Positions 25,323 through 33,950 of a DNA stretch of 64,000 nucleotides are shown in pieces. The DNA is taken from positions 1 through 64,000 of the forward strand of contig JAIOPH010000006.1 in the NCBI GenBank assembly GCA_021414005.1. Reading direction: 5' to 3'. The notes beneath the pieces are model-generated. The model made no database searches. It was given only the letters and a program-made list of their open reading frames with translations, and was not told the origin of the DNA. Each line of letters opens with the position of its first letter. Within the stretch, counting starts at the first letter, position 1. A program made the position numbers and the translations under genes. The stretch is from Chthoniobacter sp. Lineage in GTDB: Bacteria; Verrucomicrobiota; Verrucomicrobiia; Chthoniobacterales; Chthoniobacteraceae.

Positions 25323-27062
25323 ATGAAAACCACGCTCCGCGTCTTCGCCTATGTTCGCCGCTATCCCTGGATGGCCACGGGCATGCTCGCGTGCGCGGTT
25401 TTGACGACGCTGATGGTCGTGGTTTTCCCGAAGGTCACCCAGCTCATCATCGACGACGTGCGCGCGGGGCGCGGCGACCGGCTGACTTGGCTGGTGCTGG
25501 CGGCAGCGGCTTCGTTTTTCGTGCGTGATGCCTTCAATGGCCTGCGCATCGTCCTCAACAACACGTTTGAGCAGCGCGTGATCTTTGACCTGCGCAGCGA
25601 TCTCTACGCACACATCCAGCAGCTCCCGCTGACGTGGTTCGACAACCGCGCGACTGGCGACATCATGACGCGACTGCTGGAAGACGTGACCGCCGTGGAG
25701 CGCGTGCTCATCGACGGAATCGAAGGCGGCGTCATCGCCGTGCTGCAGATCGTCATCGTGGCGGCGATGCTCTTTTCCTACAACGCGCAGCTCGCGTGGC
25801 TGGCGCTCGTGCCGATCCCGCTGCTCATCGCCGGCGCACTGGCCTACACGCTCACCGCGCCGCGCCGCTACCGGCTCCAGCGCAAGGCTTCATCGGCCAT
25901 GAACGCGCTGCTGCACGACAACCTCGCGGGCATTCGGCAGATCAAAACCTACGTCCGCGAGCGCGAGGAGCACGCGCGTTTCAATGGCGTGAGCCAGCAG
26001 CTTCGCGCTGCCACGCTGACCGTGATGAAAGTGTGGGCGCTCTACAATCCAACGATGAGTTTCCTCGGCGCGTGCGGCGCGGTGCTGGTGGTCGGATTCG
26101 GCGGTCGTGCAGTGCTGCGGGGGGAAATGGGCGTGGGCGATCTCGTGGCGGTGCTGTGGCTGGTCGGCGCGCTCTACGATCCGGTGGGAAAATTGCACTC
26201 GCTCAACCAACTCGTGCAGGCCGGACGCGCGGCGGGCGAGCGCGTCTTTGAAATCCTCGACACGCCCGCCGAGCCGGGCCGTGTGGAGCACGACGAACCG
26301 GTGGGCATCGTCGGCGACGTGCGTTTTCAGGATGTGGGCTTTGCGTATTCCGAGGAGTTGCCGGTGCTGCATCACATTTCGCTCCACGCGCGTTCCGGCG
26401 AGACCGTGGCGCTGGTGGGCCACACCGGTGCGGGAAAAAGCACGCTCGTGAACCTCCTCACACGTTTCTACGAATTCGACGACGGCGAGATCCTCATCGA
26501 CGGGAAGCCGCTCCGCGATTTCTCGAAAAGCGCGCTGCGCTCCGCCGTCGGCATGGTCACGCAGGAGAGCTTCCTTTTCAACGGCTCCATCCGCGACAAT
26601 CTGCGCCTCGGAAAACCCACCGCGACCGACGCCGAACTGCTCGACGCGCTCGCCGCCGCGAACGCCCGCGAGTTTGTCGATCGCCTGCCGGACGGCCTCG
26701 GCACAGTCGTCGGCGAGCGCGGCGTGAAGCTGAGCGTCGGCGAAAAGCAGCGTGTTTCCATCGCCCGCGCTCTGCTCAAAGACCCGCCCATCCTCGTCCT
26801 CGACGAAGCCACCGCGAGTGTGGACACGCAGACCGAGCGGCTCATCCAGGAAGCGCTCGACCGGCTCATGGCGCGTCGCACCAGTTTTGTCATCGCCCAC
26901 CGCCTTTCCACCGTACGCCACGCCGATCAGATCCTCGTCATGGACCGCGGTCGCATCGTCGAGCGCGGCCGCCACGACGATCTCCTCGCCCTCGGCGGCA
27001 TTTACGCCCGGCTATGCGCGAGCAGCTTCATGGAAACGCGCGAGCCGGCGGTCGTCGGCTAG
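25323..27062 (+). CDS. ABC transporter, fused permease and ATPase (MsbA/lipid exporter type)
   Basis: This 579-residue half-transporter has an N-terminal six-helix membrane domain (about residues 15-310) and a C-terminal ATPase. Walker A is GHTGAGKST, the Q-loop lies in VTQESFLFNGSI, the signature is LSVGEKQRVSIARAL, Walker B is ILVLDEATASVD, and the H-loop is IAHRLS. The order and length match the exporters that flip lipid A or other lipids, or drugs. The substrate cannot be read from the sequence. The ATG at 25323 is preferred to 25308, because MKTTLRVFAYVRRY is the usual kind of start. The region between it and the divergent surA gene (about 220 bases) holds no gene. Confidence 0.9.
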   Translation: MKTTLRVFAYVRRYPWMATGMLACAVLTTLMVVVFPKVTQLIIDDVRAGRGDRLTWLVLAAAASFFVRDAFNGLRIVLNNTFEQRVIFDLRSDLYAHIQQLPLTWFDNRATGDIMTRLLEDVTAVERVLIDGIEGGVIAVLQIVIVAAMLFSYNAQLAWLALVPIPLLIAGALAYTLTAPRRYRLQRKASSAMNALLHDNLAGIRQIKTYVREREEHARFNGVSQQLRAATLTVMKVWALYNPTMSFLGACGAVLVVGFGGRAVLRGEMGVGDLVAVLWLVGALYDPVGKLHSLNQLVQAGRAAGERVFEILDTPAEPGRVEHDEPVGIVGDVRFQDVGFAYSEELPVLHHISLHARSGETVALVGHTGAGKSTLVNLLTRFYEFDDGEILIDGKPLRDFSKSALRSAVGMVTQESFLFNGSIRDNLRLGKPTATDAELLDALAAANAREFVDRLPDGLGTVVGERGVKLSVGEKQRVSIARALLKDPPILVLDEATASVDTQTERLIQEALDRLMARRTSFVIAHRLSTVRHADQILVMDRGRIVERGRHDDLLALGGIYARLCASSFMETREPAVVG

Positions 27063-27135
27063 GAGTTCCCGACGAAGGGCGAGGACGGGCATTTCCAAAC
27101 GCGTGGATTGACGCTACGCTGCGACTCCAAAACCG

Positions 27136-27744
27136 ATGAACGCCCTCGCCGCCACCTTCCAGACCAGCGCGCCAAATATTGCCGCCTGCCCGCTCTCGGA
27201 CGTGCCGGAATTTGCGTTCATCGGTCGGTCGAATGTGGGGAAATCGTCGCTGCTCAACATGCTCGTGGGCGCGAAGGCGCTGGCCAAGGTTTCGGCGACG
27301 CCGGGCCACACGCAGTTGATCAATTTCTTCTCGCTGAACGGCGGCTGGAGCGTCGTGGATCTGCCGGGCTACGGCTACGCCAAAACCGCGCGGACGGAGC
27401 GCGATCGTTTCCAGCAGATGATCGCCGGATACCTCTGCGGGCGGGAAAATCTGGCGTGCGTTTTTGTGCTCATCGACTCGCGGCATGAGCCGCAGACGAT
27501 CGATCTCGAGTTCGTGCATTGGCTGCTGCGCGAGGCGGTGCCGTTCGCGCTGGTGTTCAGCAAAACCGACAAGGTGACGGCCGGACGCCTGCAGAAAAAC
27601 ATTGAGCTGTTTCAGGCCGGGATCGCGGCGTGGTGCGGGGAACTGCCGCGGGTGTTCGCGACATCGGCAGAGAAACGGATCGGACGGCCGGAGATCCTCG
27701 CTTTCATCAGCGAAACGCTGGAGCGAATGGCGTCGGGCGAGTAG
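27136..27744 (+). CDS. engB: Ribosome biogenesis GTPase EngB/YsxC
   Basis: This 202-residue GTPase of the TRAFAC class has G1 in GRSNVGKSSLLN, G2/G3 in ATPGHTQLI and VVDLPGYGYAK, and G4 in SKTDKVT. The family acts in late assembly of the large ribosomal subunit. The length is normal. It lies 73 bases after the ABC exporter and 18 bases before rsgA, so the two ribosome-assembly GTPases are probably cotranscribed. Confidence 0.95.
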   Translation: MNALAATFQTSAPNIAACPLSDVPEFAFIGRSNVGKSSLLNMLVGAKALAKVSATPGHTQLINFFSLNGGWSVVDLPGYGYAKTARTERDRFQQMIAGYLCGRENLACVFVLIDSRHEPQTIDLEFVHWLLREAVPFALVFSKTDKVTAGRLQKNIELFQAGIAAWCGELPRVFATSAEKRIGRPEILAFISETLERMASGE

Positions 27745-27762
27745 CGACGAAAGCGGCCTCGG

Positions 27763-28875
27763 ATGACCCTCGAAGATCTCGGTTGGAACGCGGCGTTTGC
27801 GGCGGAGTTTGCGCCGTATCGTGCGGCTGGCTGGCAACCCGCGCGTCTGATCCGCGACAACAAAATCACCTACGGCGCGCTGCTGGCCGACGGGGAGGAG
27901 CTGGAGGTCACGATGAGCGGGAAGGTTTACCATGAGGCCGGGACCGATGCCGAACTGCCCGCCGTGGGCGACTGGGTGGCGCTGGAACTCGGTGGTCCCG
28001 CCGGCGAGACGATGATTCGCGCGCGGCTCACGCGGCAGACTTGTCTCTCGCGCAAAATGTCGGGCCGCAGCACCGAGGAGCAGGTCATCGCGGCCAATGT
28101 GGGAGCAGTCGTGGTGGTGACGGATGCCGGCCCGGATTTCAGTTTGCGCCGGATGGAGCGCTATTTCGCGATCATCGGAAAAAGCCGCGCGCGGGCCGTC
28201 GTGCTGGTCAACAAGGCCGATCTTTTTCCCGAGGAGCAAAATCGCGCGGCGGCGGAGGCCATCCGCGCGCTGCAGCCGAGCGCGGATGTCCACATCACGA
28301 GCGCGGAGAAAGGGACGAGCTTGAAAGTGCTGCGGCAATATTTGCGGCGCGGTGTTTCCATGACGCTGGTGGGTTCGAGCGGTGTGGGGAAATCGTCGGT
28401 GATGAACCATCTGCTCGGTGAGGAATACCAATGGACCGATAAGGTTAACGCGACGACCGGCAAAGGCCGGCACAGCACTACCGCGCGCGAGCTGATCGTG
28501 CTGCCGGGCGGCGGCATTCTGATCGACAACCCCGGCATCCGTGAGGTCCACATGTGGACCGATGAGACGACGCTCCGCGAGCGTTTCGCGGACATCGAGG
28601 AGCTGGCCGGGCAATGCAAATTTCACGACTGCAAACACGGCACCGATGCCGGCTGCGCGATCCGCGCGGCGATGGCTGGCGGGACGCTGAGCGCGGCGCG
28701 GTTCGCGGGATTTCTGAAGCTGGAAGACGAAATCGAAGAGCTCCAGCTCAGCCGCAAAAAGCGGCAGATGACGGGCGATCGGCACATCCGGCGCAGCCAG
28801 CAAAACAAGGCCCGGAAATACGCGGAGCGCCGCGACCAGGAGCACGACCACGAGCCGCCGCGCCGGCGCGGGTGA
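27763..28875 (+). CDS. rsgA: Ribosome small-subunit GTPase RsgA
   Basis: This 370-residue, circularly permuted GTPase releases RbfA and checks the decoding centre during 30S maturation. An N-terminal OB-fold (AVGDWVALEL) is followed by the permuted motifs G4 (LVNKADLF), G1 (GSSGVGKSSVMN) and G3 (IDNPGIRE). The C-terminal zinc site has three Cys and a His (CKFHDCKHGTDAGC). The last 40 residues are strongly basic (RKKRQ to RRSQQNKARKYAERR), as in many RsgA proteins. It ends 9 bases before the converging hydrolase gene. Confidence 0.95.
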   Translation: MTLEDLGWNAAFAAEFAPYRAAGWQPARLIRDNKITYGALLADGEELEVTMSGKVYHEAGTDAELPAVGDWVALELGGPAGETMIRARLTRQTCLSRKMSGRSTEEQVIAANVGAVVVVTDAGPDFSLRRMERYFAIIGKSRARAVVLVNKADLFPEEQNRAAAEAIRALQPSADVHITSAEKGTSLKVLRQYLRRGVSMTLVGSSGVGKSSVMNHLLGEEYQWTDKVNATTGKGRHSTTARELIVLPGGGILIDNPGIREVHMWTDETTLRERFADIEELAGQCKFHDCKHGTDAGCAIRAAMAGGTLSAARFAGFLKLEDEIEELQLSRKKRQMTGDRHIRRSQQNKARKYAERRDQEHDHEPPRRRG

Positions 28876-28884
28876 GCGCGGGCG

Positions 28885-29682
28885 CTACTTCGGGGCGGCG
28901 TGGCTTTTGACGAAATCCACCAGCGCCTGGCACTGAAAAAAACCCGTCCACATGTTGTGCCCCTGACCGGCGGGAACGATGAGCGTGATTGGGCCTCCCA
29001 GCTCGGCGTAGCGCTCTTTCAGGCGACCGGAGTTGGCGTCGAGCGGAACGGTTTTGTCCACGTCGCCGTGGATGACAAAAAGCGGAACGCGGCCTTTGGC
29101 GAGCCCCTCGAGGCGGGCGATCGGGTTGTGCTCGTTGAGATGCTCGCGCAGCTCGCCCGGCTCCATGGCGAAGGCCCCGGCCGCCTTCTCGACGCCGGGA
29201 TAGCTGGCGATGTCGCAGACCGGATAGATACCGGCGAATGCGGCGACCTTGTCGGGATTTTCCACCGCCCAGGCGAGCGTCATCAATCCACCGCGGCTGC
29301 GCCCCATGAGTACGGGCCGTGGCGCATAGCCGCGCGGGCCGGTCACCTCCTCGTAGAGCGCAGTGAAAAGTTTGCGGCCCGCCGGGCTGCCGTAGGATTC
29401 GCCCACGTCCATGCCGATGACGGCGATGCCCGCGTCGCGGAACTGCTCGAACATCCAGCGCTCCTCCTGGCCGGGGAGATTCGGGAGGGTGGGCGCATAC
29501 CAGATCCACGGCTTGTTTCTGGCGGCGGCGTCGGTCTTTCCGGGGATGATGAACGTGGTGCGCCCCGCGACGAGCAGCACCTCGCCGGGCAGGGGGAGAT
29601 TCTTTTTCGGCGGAGCCGTCGGCTCGTCGGCGAGGAGCGGCGTGAGCAGGGCGAAAAGGACGATGGCGATGGTGCGTTTCAT
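28885..29682 (-). CDS. Secreted alpha/beta hydrolase
   Basis: This 265-residue protein has a signal peptide (MKRTIAIVLFALLTPLLA). The alpha/beta-hydrolase fold is seen from GIAVIGMDVGESYG, the nucleophile elbow GRSRGG (Ser of GxSxG), the Asp loop VIHGDVDKTVPL and a terminal His in GQGHNMW. Family relatives include acyl or carbohydrate esterases. The gene overlaps the stop of the upstream sulfatase by 4 bases (ATGA), so it is probably translated with it. This suggests an ester-cleaving helper in the same polysaccharide pathway, which is an inference. Confidence 0.82.
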   Translation of the reverse strand: MKRTIAIVLFALLTPLLADEPTAPPKKNLPLPGEVLLVAGRTTFIIPGKTDAAARNKPWIWYAPTLPNLPGQEERWMFEQFRDAGIAVIGMDVGESYGSPAGRKLFTALYEEVTGPRGYAPRPVLMGRSRGGLMTLAWAVENPDKVAAFAGIYPVCDIASYPGVEKAAGAFAMEPGELREHLNEHNPIARLEGLAKGRVPLFVIHGDVDKTVPLDANSGRLKERYAELGGPITLIVPAGQGHNMWTGFFQCQALVDFVKSHAAPK

Positions 29683-31169
29683 GGCTTGGATTTTCGGGTC
29701 GCGGCTTTGGTGGGAGAAATGGCGGCGTCATTCGCCTGTTTCGCGCCCGGTGTGGAGCGGCCGTTGGCGATGTAACTTTCGAGCAGGCCAGTGAGCTTTG
29801 CGGTGATGTCGGGATGGGCGGACTGCACGTTCTGCGTTTCGCTCATGTCGGCGCTCATGTCGTAGAGTTGGATCGCGGGCGCGCCGTGGGCCGCGGCATC
29901 GGCATCACCGGGTTTGCCCCAGCCGCCGGAGCCCGCGCAGAGTTCCAGTTTCCACGGGCCTTGCCGGACGGAAAACTTGCCGTGAATGCTGTGGTGGACC
30001 ACCGCCTCGCGCAGCGGCGCGGCGTCTTGGCCGAGCAGCGCGGGCAGGATGCTCACGCTGTCTTCGCCGGCACTGTCGGGAAGTTTCGCGCCGAGGATTT
30101 CCGCGCAGGTCGCGAGCAGGTCGGTGTGGCAGATGATCTGCGTGCTTTGCGCACCGGCTTTCACCTTCCCCGGCCAGCGCACGAAGAAGGGCACGCGGTG
30201 TCCGCCGTCCCAGATGTCCGCCTTGTAGCCGCGAAACTGCGCGCTGGCGAAGTGCCCCAGCTTTTCCAACTCCGCCATGCCCGCCGCGGGCGAGCAGCCA
30301 TTGTCGCTGGTGAAAATGACCAGCGTGTTCTCCGCCAGATCGTGTTTCTCCAGGGCTGCAAGCACCTCGCCGACGACGGCATCCGTCTGCATGACGAAAT
30401 CGCCGTAGTCGCCCAGTCCGCTTTTGCCCTGCCATTCCGGCGTCGGCAGGATCGGCGTGTGAGGCGAGGTGAGCGGCAGATAGAGAAAGAACGGCTGTCC
30501 CGCCTTTGCCCCGGCAGCGTGCTCCGCGACATACGCCATGGCGCGCTGGCCCAGCCGGGGCAGCATGGTGATGGGCGCGATGTTCTCGATGACTTTGTCG
30601 TTCTCAATGAGGCCGGACATGGTGCGGGCATTCGAGCAGCCCCAGAAATAATCAAAGCCCCGTGTGACTGGCCCCTCAATGATTCGCGAGCCGACGGGCG
30701 TGCGCTTGCCCTCGCGCTTCGCCGGTTTGTTGTCCGGCCCCTTCGCTTCCGCGGGCTCTTCGGAGCCGAAGCCGAGGTGCCATTTGCCCAATGCGGCGGT
30801 GGTGTAGCCGTGCTGCCGGAGCAGGGCTGGAACGGTCAGCCGCCCGGCGGCGATAAGCGGTGGGTCGTTCGTGCCATCGAGCACGCCGGACTGCAATCGC
30901 GTTCGCCACGCGTAACGCCCGGTAAGCAAGCCATAGCGCGTGGGCGTGCAGACGGACGCCCCGCTGTGTGCGTCCGTGAAGGTCAGGCCTTGCGCCGCGA
31001 GCTTGTCGAGATTCGGCGTCCGGATTTTTCCGCGTTGCGGATTCAGGCATTGCACGTCGCCGTAGCCGAGGTCGTCGGCGAGGATGTAAACGATGTTCGG
31101 CTTCGGTCCGGCGGCAGCCGTGCGGCAACCGAGCAGCACAAGAAGCGCGAGGAACAGGAGGCGGTGCAT
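29679..31169 (-). CDS. Secreted sulfatase (arylsulfatase A type), probable lipoprotein
   Basis: This 496-residue protein begins with a hydrophobic segment ending in a lipobox-like LLGC (Cys15), so it may be a lipoprotein. Metal-ligand Asp residues lie in ILADDLGYGD. The signature is CTPTR at residues 74-78, with Cys74 as the formylglycine precursor. A second cluster is KWHLGFGSE and the FTSDNGCSP loop. It removes sulfate from sugars or aromatics; the specific substrate is unknown. The downstream hydrolase overlaps it by 4 bases. The sialate O-acetylesterase at 31221 lies upstream on the same strand (51-base gap), so the three may form one carbohydrate-decapping unit. Confidence 0.92.
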   Translation of the reverse strand: MHRLLFLALLVLLGCRTAAAGPKPNIVYILADDLGYGDVQCLNPQRGKIRTPNLDKLAAQGLTFTDAHSGASVCTPTRYGLLTGRYAWRTRLQSGVLDGTNDPPLIAAGRLTVPALLRQHGYTTAALGKWHLGFGSEEPAEAKGPDNKPAKREGKRTPVGSRIIEGPVTRGFDYFWGCSNARTMSGLIENDKVIENIAPITMLPRLGQRAMAYVAEHAAGAKAGQPFFLYLPLTSPHTPILPTPEWQGKSGLGDYGDFVMQTDAVVGEVLAALEKHDLAENTLVIFTSDNGCSPAAGMAELEKLGHFASAQFRGYKADIWDGGHRVPFFVRWPGKVKAGAQSTQIICHTDLLATCAEILGAKLPDSAGEDSVSILPALLGQDAAPLREAVVHHSIHGKFSVRQGPWKLELCAGSGGWGKPGDADAAAHGAPAIQLYDMSADMSETQNVQSAHPDITAKLTGLLESYIANGRSTPGAKQANDAAISPTKAATRKSKP

Positions 31170-31220
31170 GGCGCTGATCCTTTCAGCTTCGACCGCGCTG
31201 CGCGAGCGTTTGCGCCTCGG

Positions 31221-32747
31221 CTACGGGACTTGGGCGCGAAATTGGGAAACCGGCAGGCCGTCTTTGATCATCAGATTGGGCTGAGCCAGATCTTTCCACG
31301 CAAAGCGCATGGCCGCGGGCTGCGCAACCTTTTCGCTGCCAATGAGAATGGTCGCACCGTCAATCTTTGCGGCGGCGTCCACGAATGCGCCATCGGGGCC
31401 GGCGATCTCAAAGGAATCGGGCGCTTTGCCATCGCGCGTTGTCAGACCCGCACCGACTTGGTCGAAGCGAATGCGAAGCTGGCGGCCTTCGACTTTCAGC
31501 GACTGAAAGCGCGGACCAGAATGGACGAGGTTGATCTGGCCGTAATCCTTGGCGAGCGCCCAGAGCGCGAGCCGCCGGCCGATTTCCTGTTTATTGCGCG
31601 GATGCCCGCCGCCGAAGTTGTCGCTCGCGTCGGTGGTATCGGTGCTCTGCGCCATACCGGTGTTCGGGATGGTCATCGACGCGATCTGCGCCTCGATGAG
31701 CAAGGGCAGTTCGCCGTTGTAACGATTGGGCGTGATTTGCACGAAGTAGAATGGGAAATCGCCCTGCTGCCAGACGCGCCGCCAACCGCCGATGAGCGCC
31801 TTCATTTTGTCAAAGTAACGCATCTTGTCCCCTGCGTTGGATTCGCCCTGATACCAAATGGCCCCGCGGATCGCGAACGGCACGAGCGGGTAGATCATGC
31901 CGTGGTAAAGGACGGGCCCACCCTCGGCAGGGAGCGGGCTGGACATCGCGAGTTCGGGCGGCAGCGGTTTGCCTTGGGCAAGTGCGGCACGGGCTTGCGG
32001 GATGACCCTTTCCAGCGCGTCCAAATTTTCGCGGAGACGCTGGCGTGCGTTGTCGGCGGCCGCGGTCACGCCGGCGATGCTGGCTTGCAAAGCAGGCACA
32101 TCGGCCAGTCCTTCCGGCGCGGTCCAGGGCTCGATCTGCGTGGCTCCCACCGAGGCGGCAATCAGACCCACCGGCACTTTCATCCTGATGTGAATCTCGC
32201 GTCCGAAAAAGTACGCCACCGCAGAAAACTTCGGCAGCACCGCACTGGTGGGAGAACAAACTGACCAGCGCGCTCTGACATCATTCAAAGGCAACCCCGC
32301 CGAGGTGCGCGGCACGAGCAACATGCGCATTTGCGGGAAATCGGCCCGGTTGATTTCCTCTTTGCTGTTCTGCGCGTGCATCAGTTCGAACTCCATATTG
32401 GACTGTCCCGAGCAGACCCACACCTCACCGATCAAGATGTCGCTAACCTTGAGGGTGTTCTCGCCCGCGACGGTCATCTCGTGAGGTCCGCCCGCTTTCA
32501 TTGGCGGTAGTTTCACTTTCCACTCTCCCGTCGCGTCCGCGACCGTTTCGGAGGTCTGCCCCGCGAACTGGACTCTCACCTTTTCCCCCGGTGCCGCCCC
32601 GCCCCAGACCTTGATGTCCTTGTCCCGCTGCAAGACCATGTGGTCGCTGAAGACGTTGGGCAAACGCACCGCGCCTCGTACGGGAATGGCGGCGGCAAAT
32701 GCGGCGGTGAGGATTCCCAGGACGGTGCGTTTCGTGAATGTCGGCAT
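31221..32747 (-). CDS. Secreted sialate O-acetylesterase family protein
   Basis: This 508-residue SASA/SGNH-type esterase starts MPTFTKRTVLG with a signal peptide ending near IPVRGA. Family features are the LPNVFSDHMVLQ start, a jelly-roll insertion, the catalytic Ser in VCSGQSNMEFEL and the IWYQGESNAGDK block. The C-terminal half has a second beta-sandwich. It removes acetyl groups from sialic acids or, in many environmental bacteria, from plant or algal polysaccharides. An open frame runs upstream to 32783, but the start at 32747 gives the cleanest signal peptide. It is the first of three minus-strand genes for carbohydrate decoration removal. Confidence 0.9.
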   Translation of the reverse strand: MPTFTKRTVLGILTAAFAAAIPVRGAVRLPNVFSDHMVLQRDKDIKVWGGAAPGEKVRVQFAGQTSETVADATGEWKVKLPPMKAGGPHEMTVAGENTLKVSDILIGEVWVCSGQSNMEFELMHAQNSKEEINRADFPQMRMLLVPRTSAGLPLNDVRARWSVCSPTSAVLPKFSAVAYFFGREIHIRMKVPVGLIAASVGATQIEPWTAPEGLADVPALQASIAGVTAAADNARQRLRENLDALERVIPQARAALAQGKPLPPELAMSSPLPAEGGPVLYHGMIYPLVPFAIRGAIWYQGESNAGDKMRYFDKMKALIGGWRRVWQQGDFPFYFVQITPNRYNGELPLLIEAQIASMTIPNTGMAQSTDTTDASDNFGGGHPRNKQEIGRRLALWALAKDYGQINLVHSGPRFQSLKVEGRQLRIRFDQVGAGLTTRDGKAPDSFEIAGPDGAFVDAAAKIDGATILIGSEKVAQPAAMRFAWKDLAQPNLMIKDGLPVSQFRAQVP

Positions 32748-32834
32748 GGGCTCACTTGCCATGTTTCCGCCCGACCTTGTCAATCACGGCCAAGCTTCTT
32801 CGTCCGTGGGCTGGGATCGGCGCGTGCGCTTTGG

Positions 32835-33950
32835 CTACAATTTCCACCGGCGCGCGGCGGGGGCGAGGAGGCCTCGGCTCACGGCCTCGATCACGCGCCA
32901 GGGCCAGCGGCGGCCGGGCGGCAGGTGTTGGTCGATCACGGCGATGAATTCCATGACGGGTTCGCCGCCGCGCGAGGCCTTAAACTGGCCCACGCCGGCA
33001 CTGAGATTCAGCGGCGCCCCGGCCTGCTCGGCGGCTCGCATCGGCACCGTCGTGAGACGCCGGTATAGGCCCAATTTGCGCGGCTTGGAGAGCGCGTAGC
33101 CGACCACGGGAGAAACCATCGTGCCGTGAAAAACGCCGCACGCTTCCACGCCAACGAACGGCCCGCCGGCTTCGCGCAGCGCGGTGAATTGCAGCAGTCG
33201 GTTTTGCCACAAGTGCGTGAGCCACGCAGCGGTGTAGGCCGGATTGTGGCGCGAATATTTCTGGAGATAGAGTTCGTGATGGAGTGCGGTCAGAGGCCCG
33301 AAGTCCGACGCGGTGAGATGCTCGTGCGGCACGCATTCGAGGTTCGGGTAAAGTAGCAGGGCGAGGTCCCGCTTGCGGTCGGTAGAGCGCCGCACGGCAG
33401 GCGAATCCATTTCGAACCACCAGACCTGCCGGCTGGGGATGAGCCTTGCGCCCACCGCCGCCAACGCCCGCAGGATTGCGGCATCCGCACGTTCATTGAG
33501 CGAGCGAAACACCAGCGCGTGATCCGGCCAGCGGGCGCACATGGCATCCACGGCGCGCACGAGCGAACACCCATCCCAGTGCGGCCACGGATTCGTGGAC
33601 ATGAGCCAGTTGTTCACCATCACCACGCGGTTGAAATCCGCCCGACGCAACCCCGCGCCCAACGCACGCAACAGCAGCGCGGCGGGCCAACCGACAAGTG
33701 AACCCACCGCCCGGACGACCTCCTCCTGCGCGTACGAAACGTAGTGCGTGAACGGCGAACAGACCCACGAGTTCCCCCACTCCGCGGCGTTGATCGTGAG
33801 CGGCAACTCGATGTCGTCCACGCGGAGAAAGGCGCATTGCGTGTCCAGGTTGGGTGCGCACCAGCGGCTGCCGTTTTCCAGGACCGGCGCGAACCACGCG
33901 CGCAATGTTTCATCGACCGGACGGTCCGTGAGGTGGGCGTCAGCAACCAT
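32835..33950 (-). CDS. Last gene of the 32.8-39.2 kb operon; GNAT-like fold suspected, unrecognised
   Basis: I do not recognise this 371-residue cytoplasmic protein with confidence. Visible motifs are CSPFTHYVSYAQEEV, VVMVNNWLMSTNPWPHW and FGPLTALHHELYLQKYS, plus a central region with conserved tryptophans. The spacing of the VNNWLMSTN block and a following domain with GVEACGVFHG suggests a pair of GNAT-type acyltransferase halves, but this is weak. Its start overlaps the end of the ATP-grasp gene by 11 bases, so it belongs to the operon of the KAS III-like gene at 38135-39172. A role in a final acyl or aminoacyl transfer is only a guess. Confidence 0.55.
   Translation of the reverse strand: MVADAHLTDRPVDETLRAWFAPVLENGSRWCAPNLDTQCAFLRVDDIELPLTINAAEWGNSWVCSPFTHYVSYAQEEVVRAVGSLVGWPAALLLRALGAGLRRADFNRVVMVNNWLMSTNPWPHWDGCSLVRAVDAMCARWPDHALVFRSLNERADAAILRALAAVGARLIPSRQVWWFEMDSPAVRRSTDRKRDLALLLYPNLECVPHEHLTASDFGPLTALHHELYLQKYSRHNPAYTAAWLTHLWQNRLLQFTALREAGGPFVGVEACGVFHGTMVSPVVGYALSKPRKLGLYRRLTTVPMRAAEQAGAPLNLSAGVGQFKASRGGEPVMEFIAVIDQHLPPGRRWPWRVIEAVSRGLLAPAARRWKL

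Noticed and set aside
29814..32264. 816-codon plus-strand frame
   Set aside because: Antisense to the sulfatase and acetylesterase genes, whose motifs are clear.
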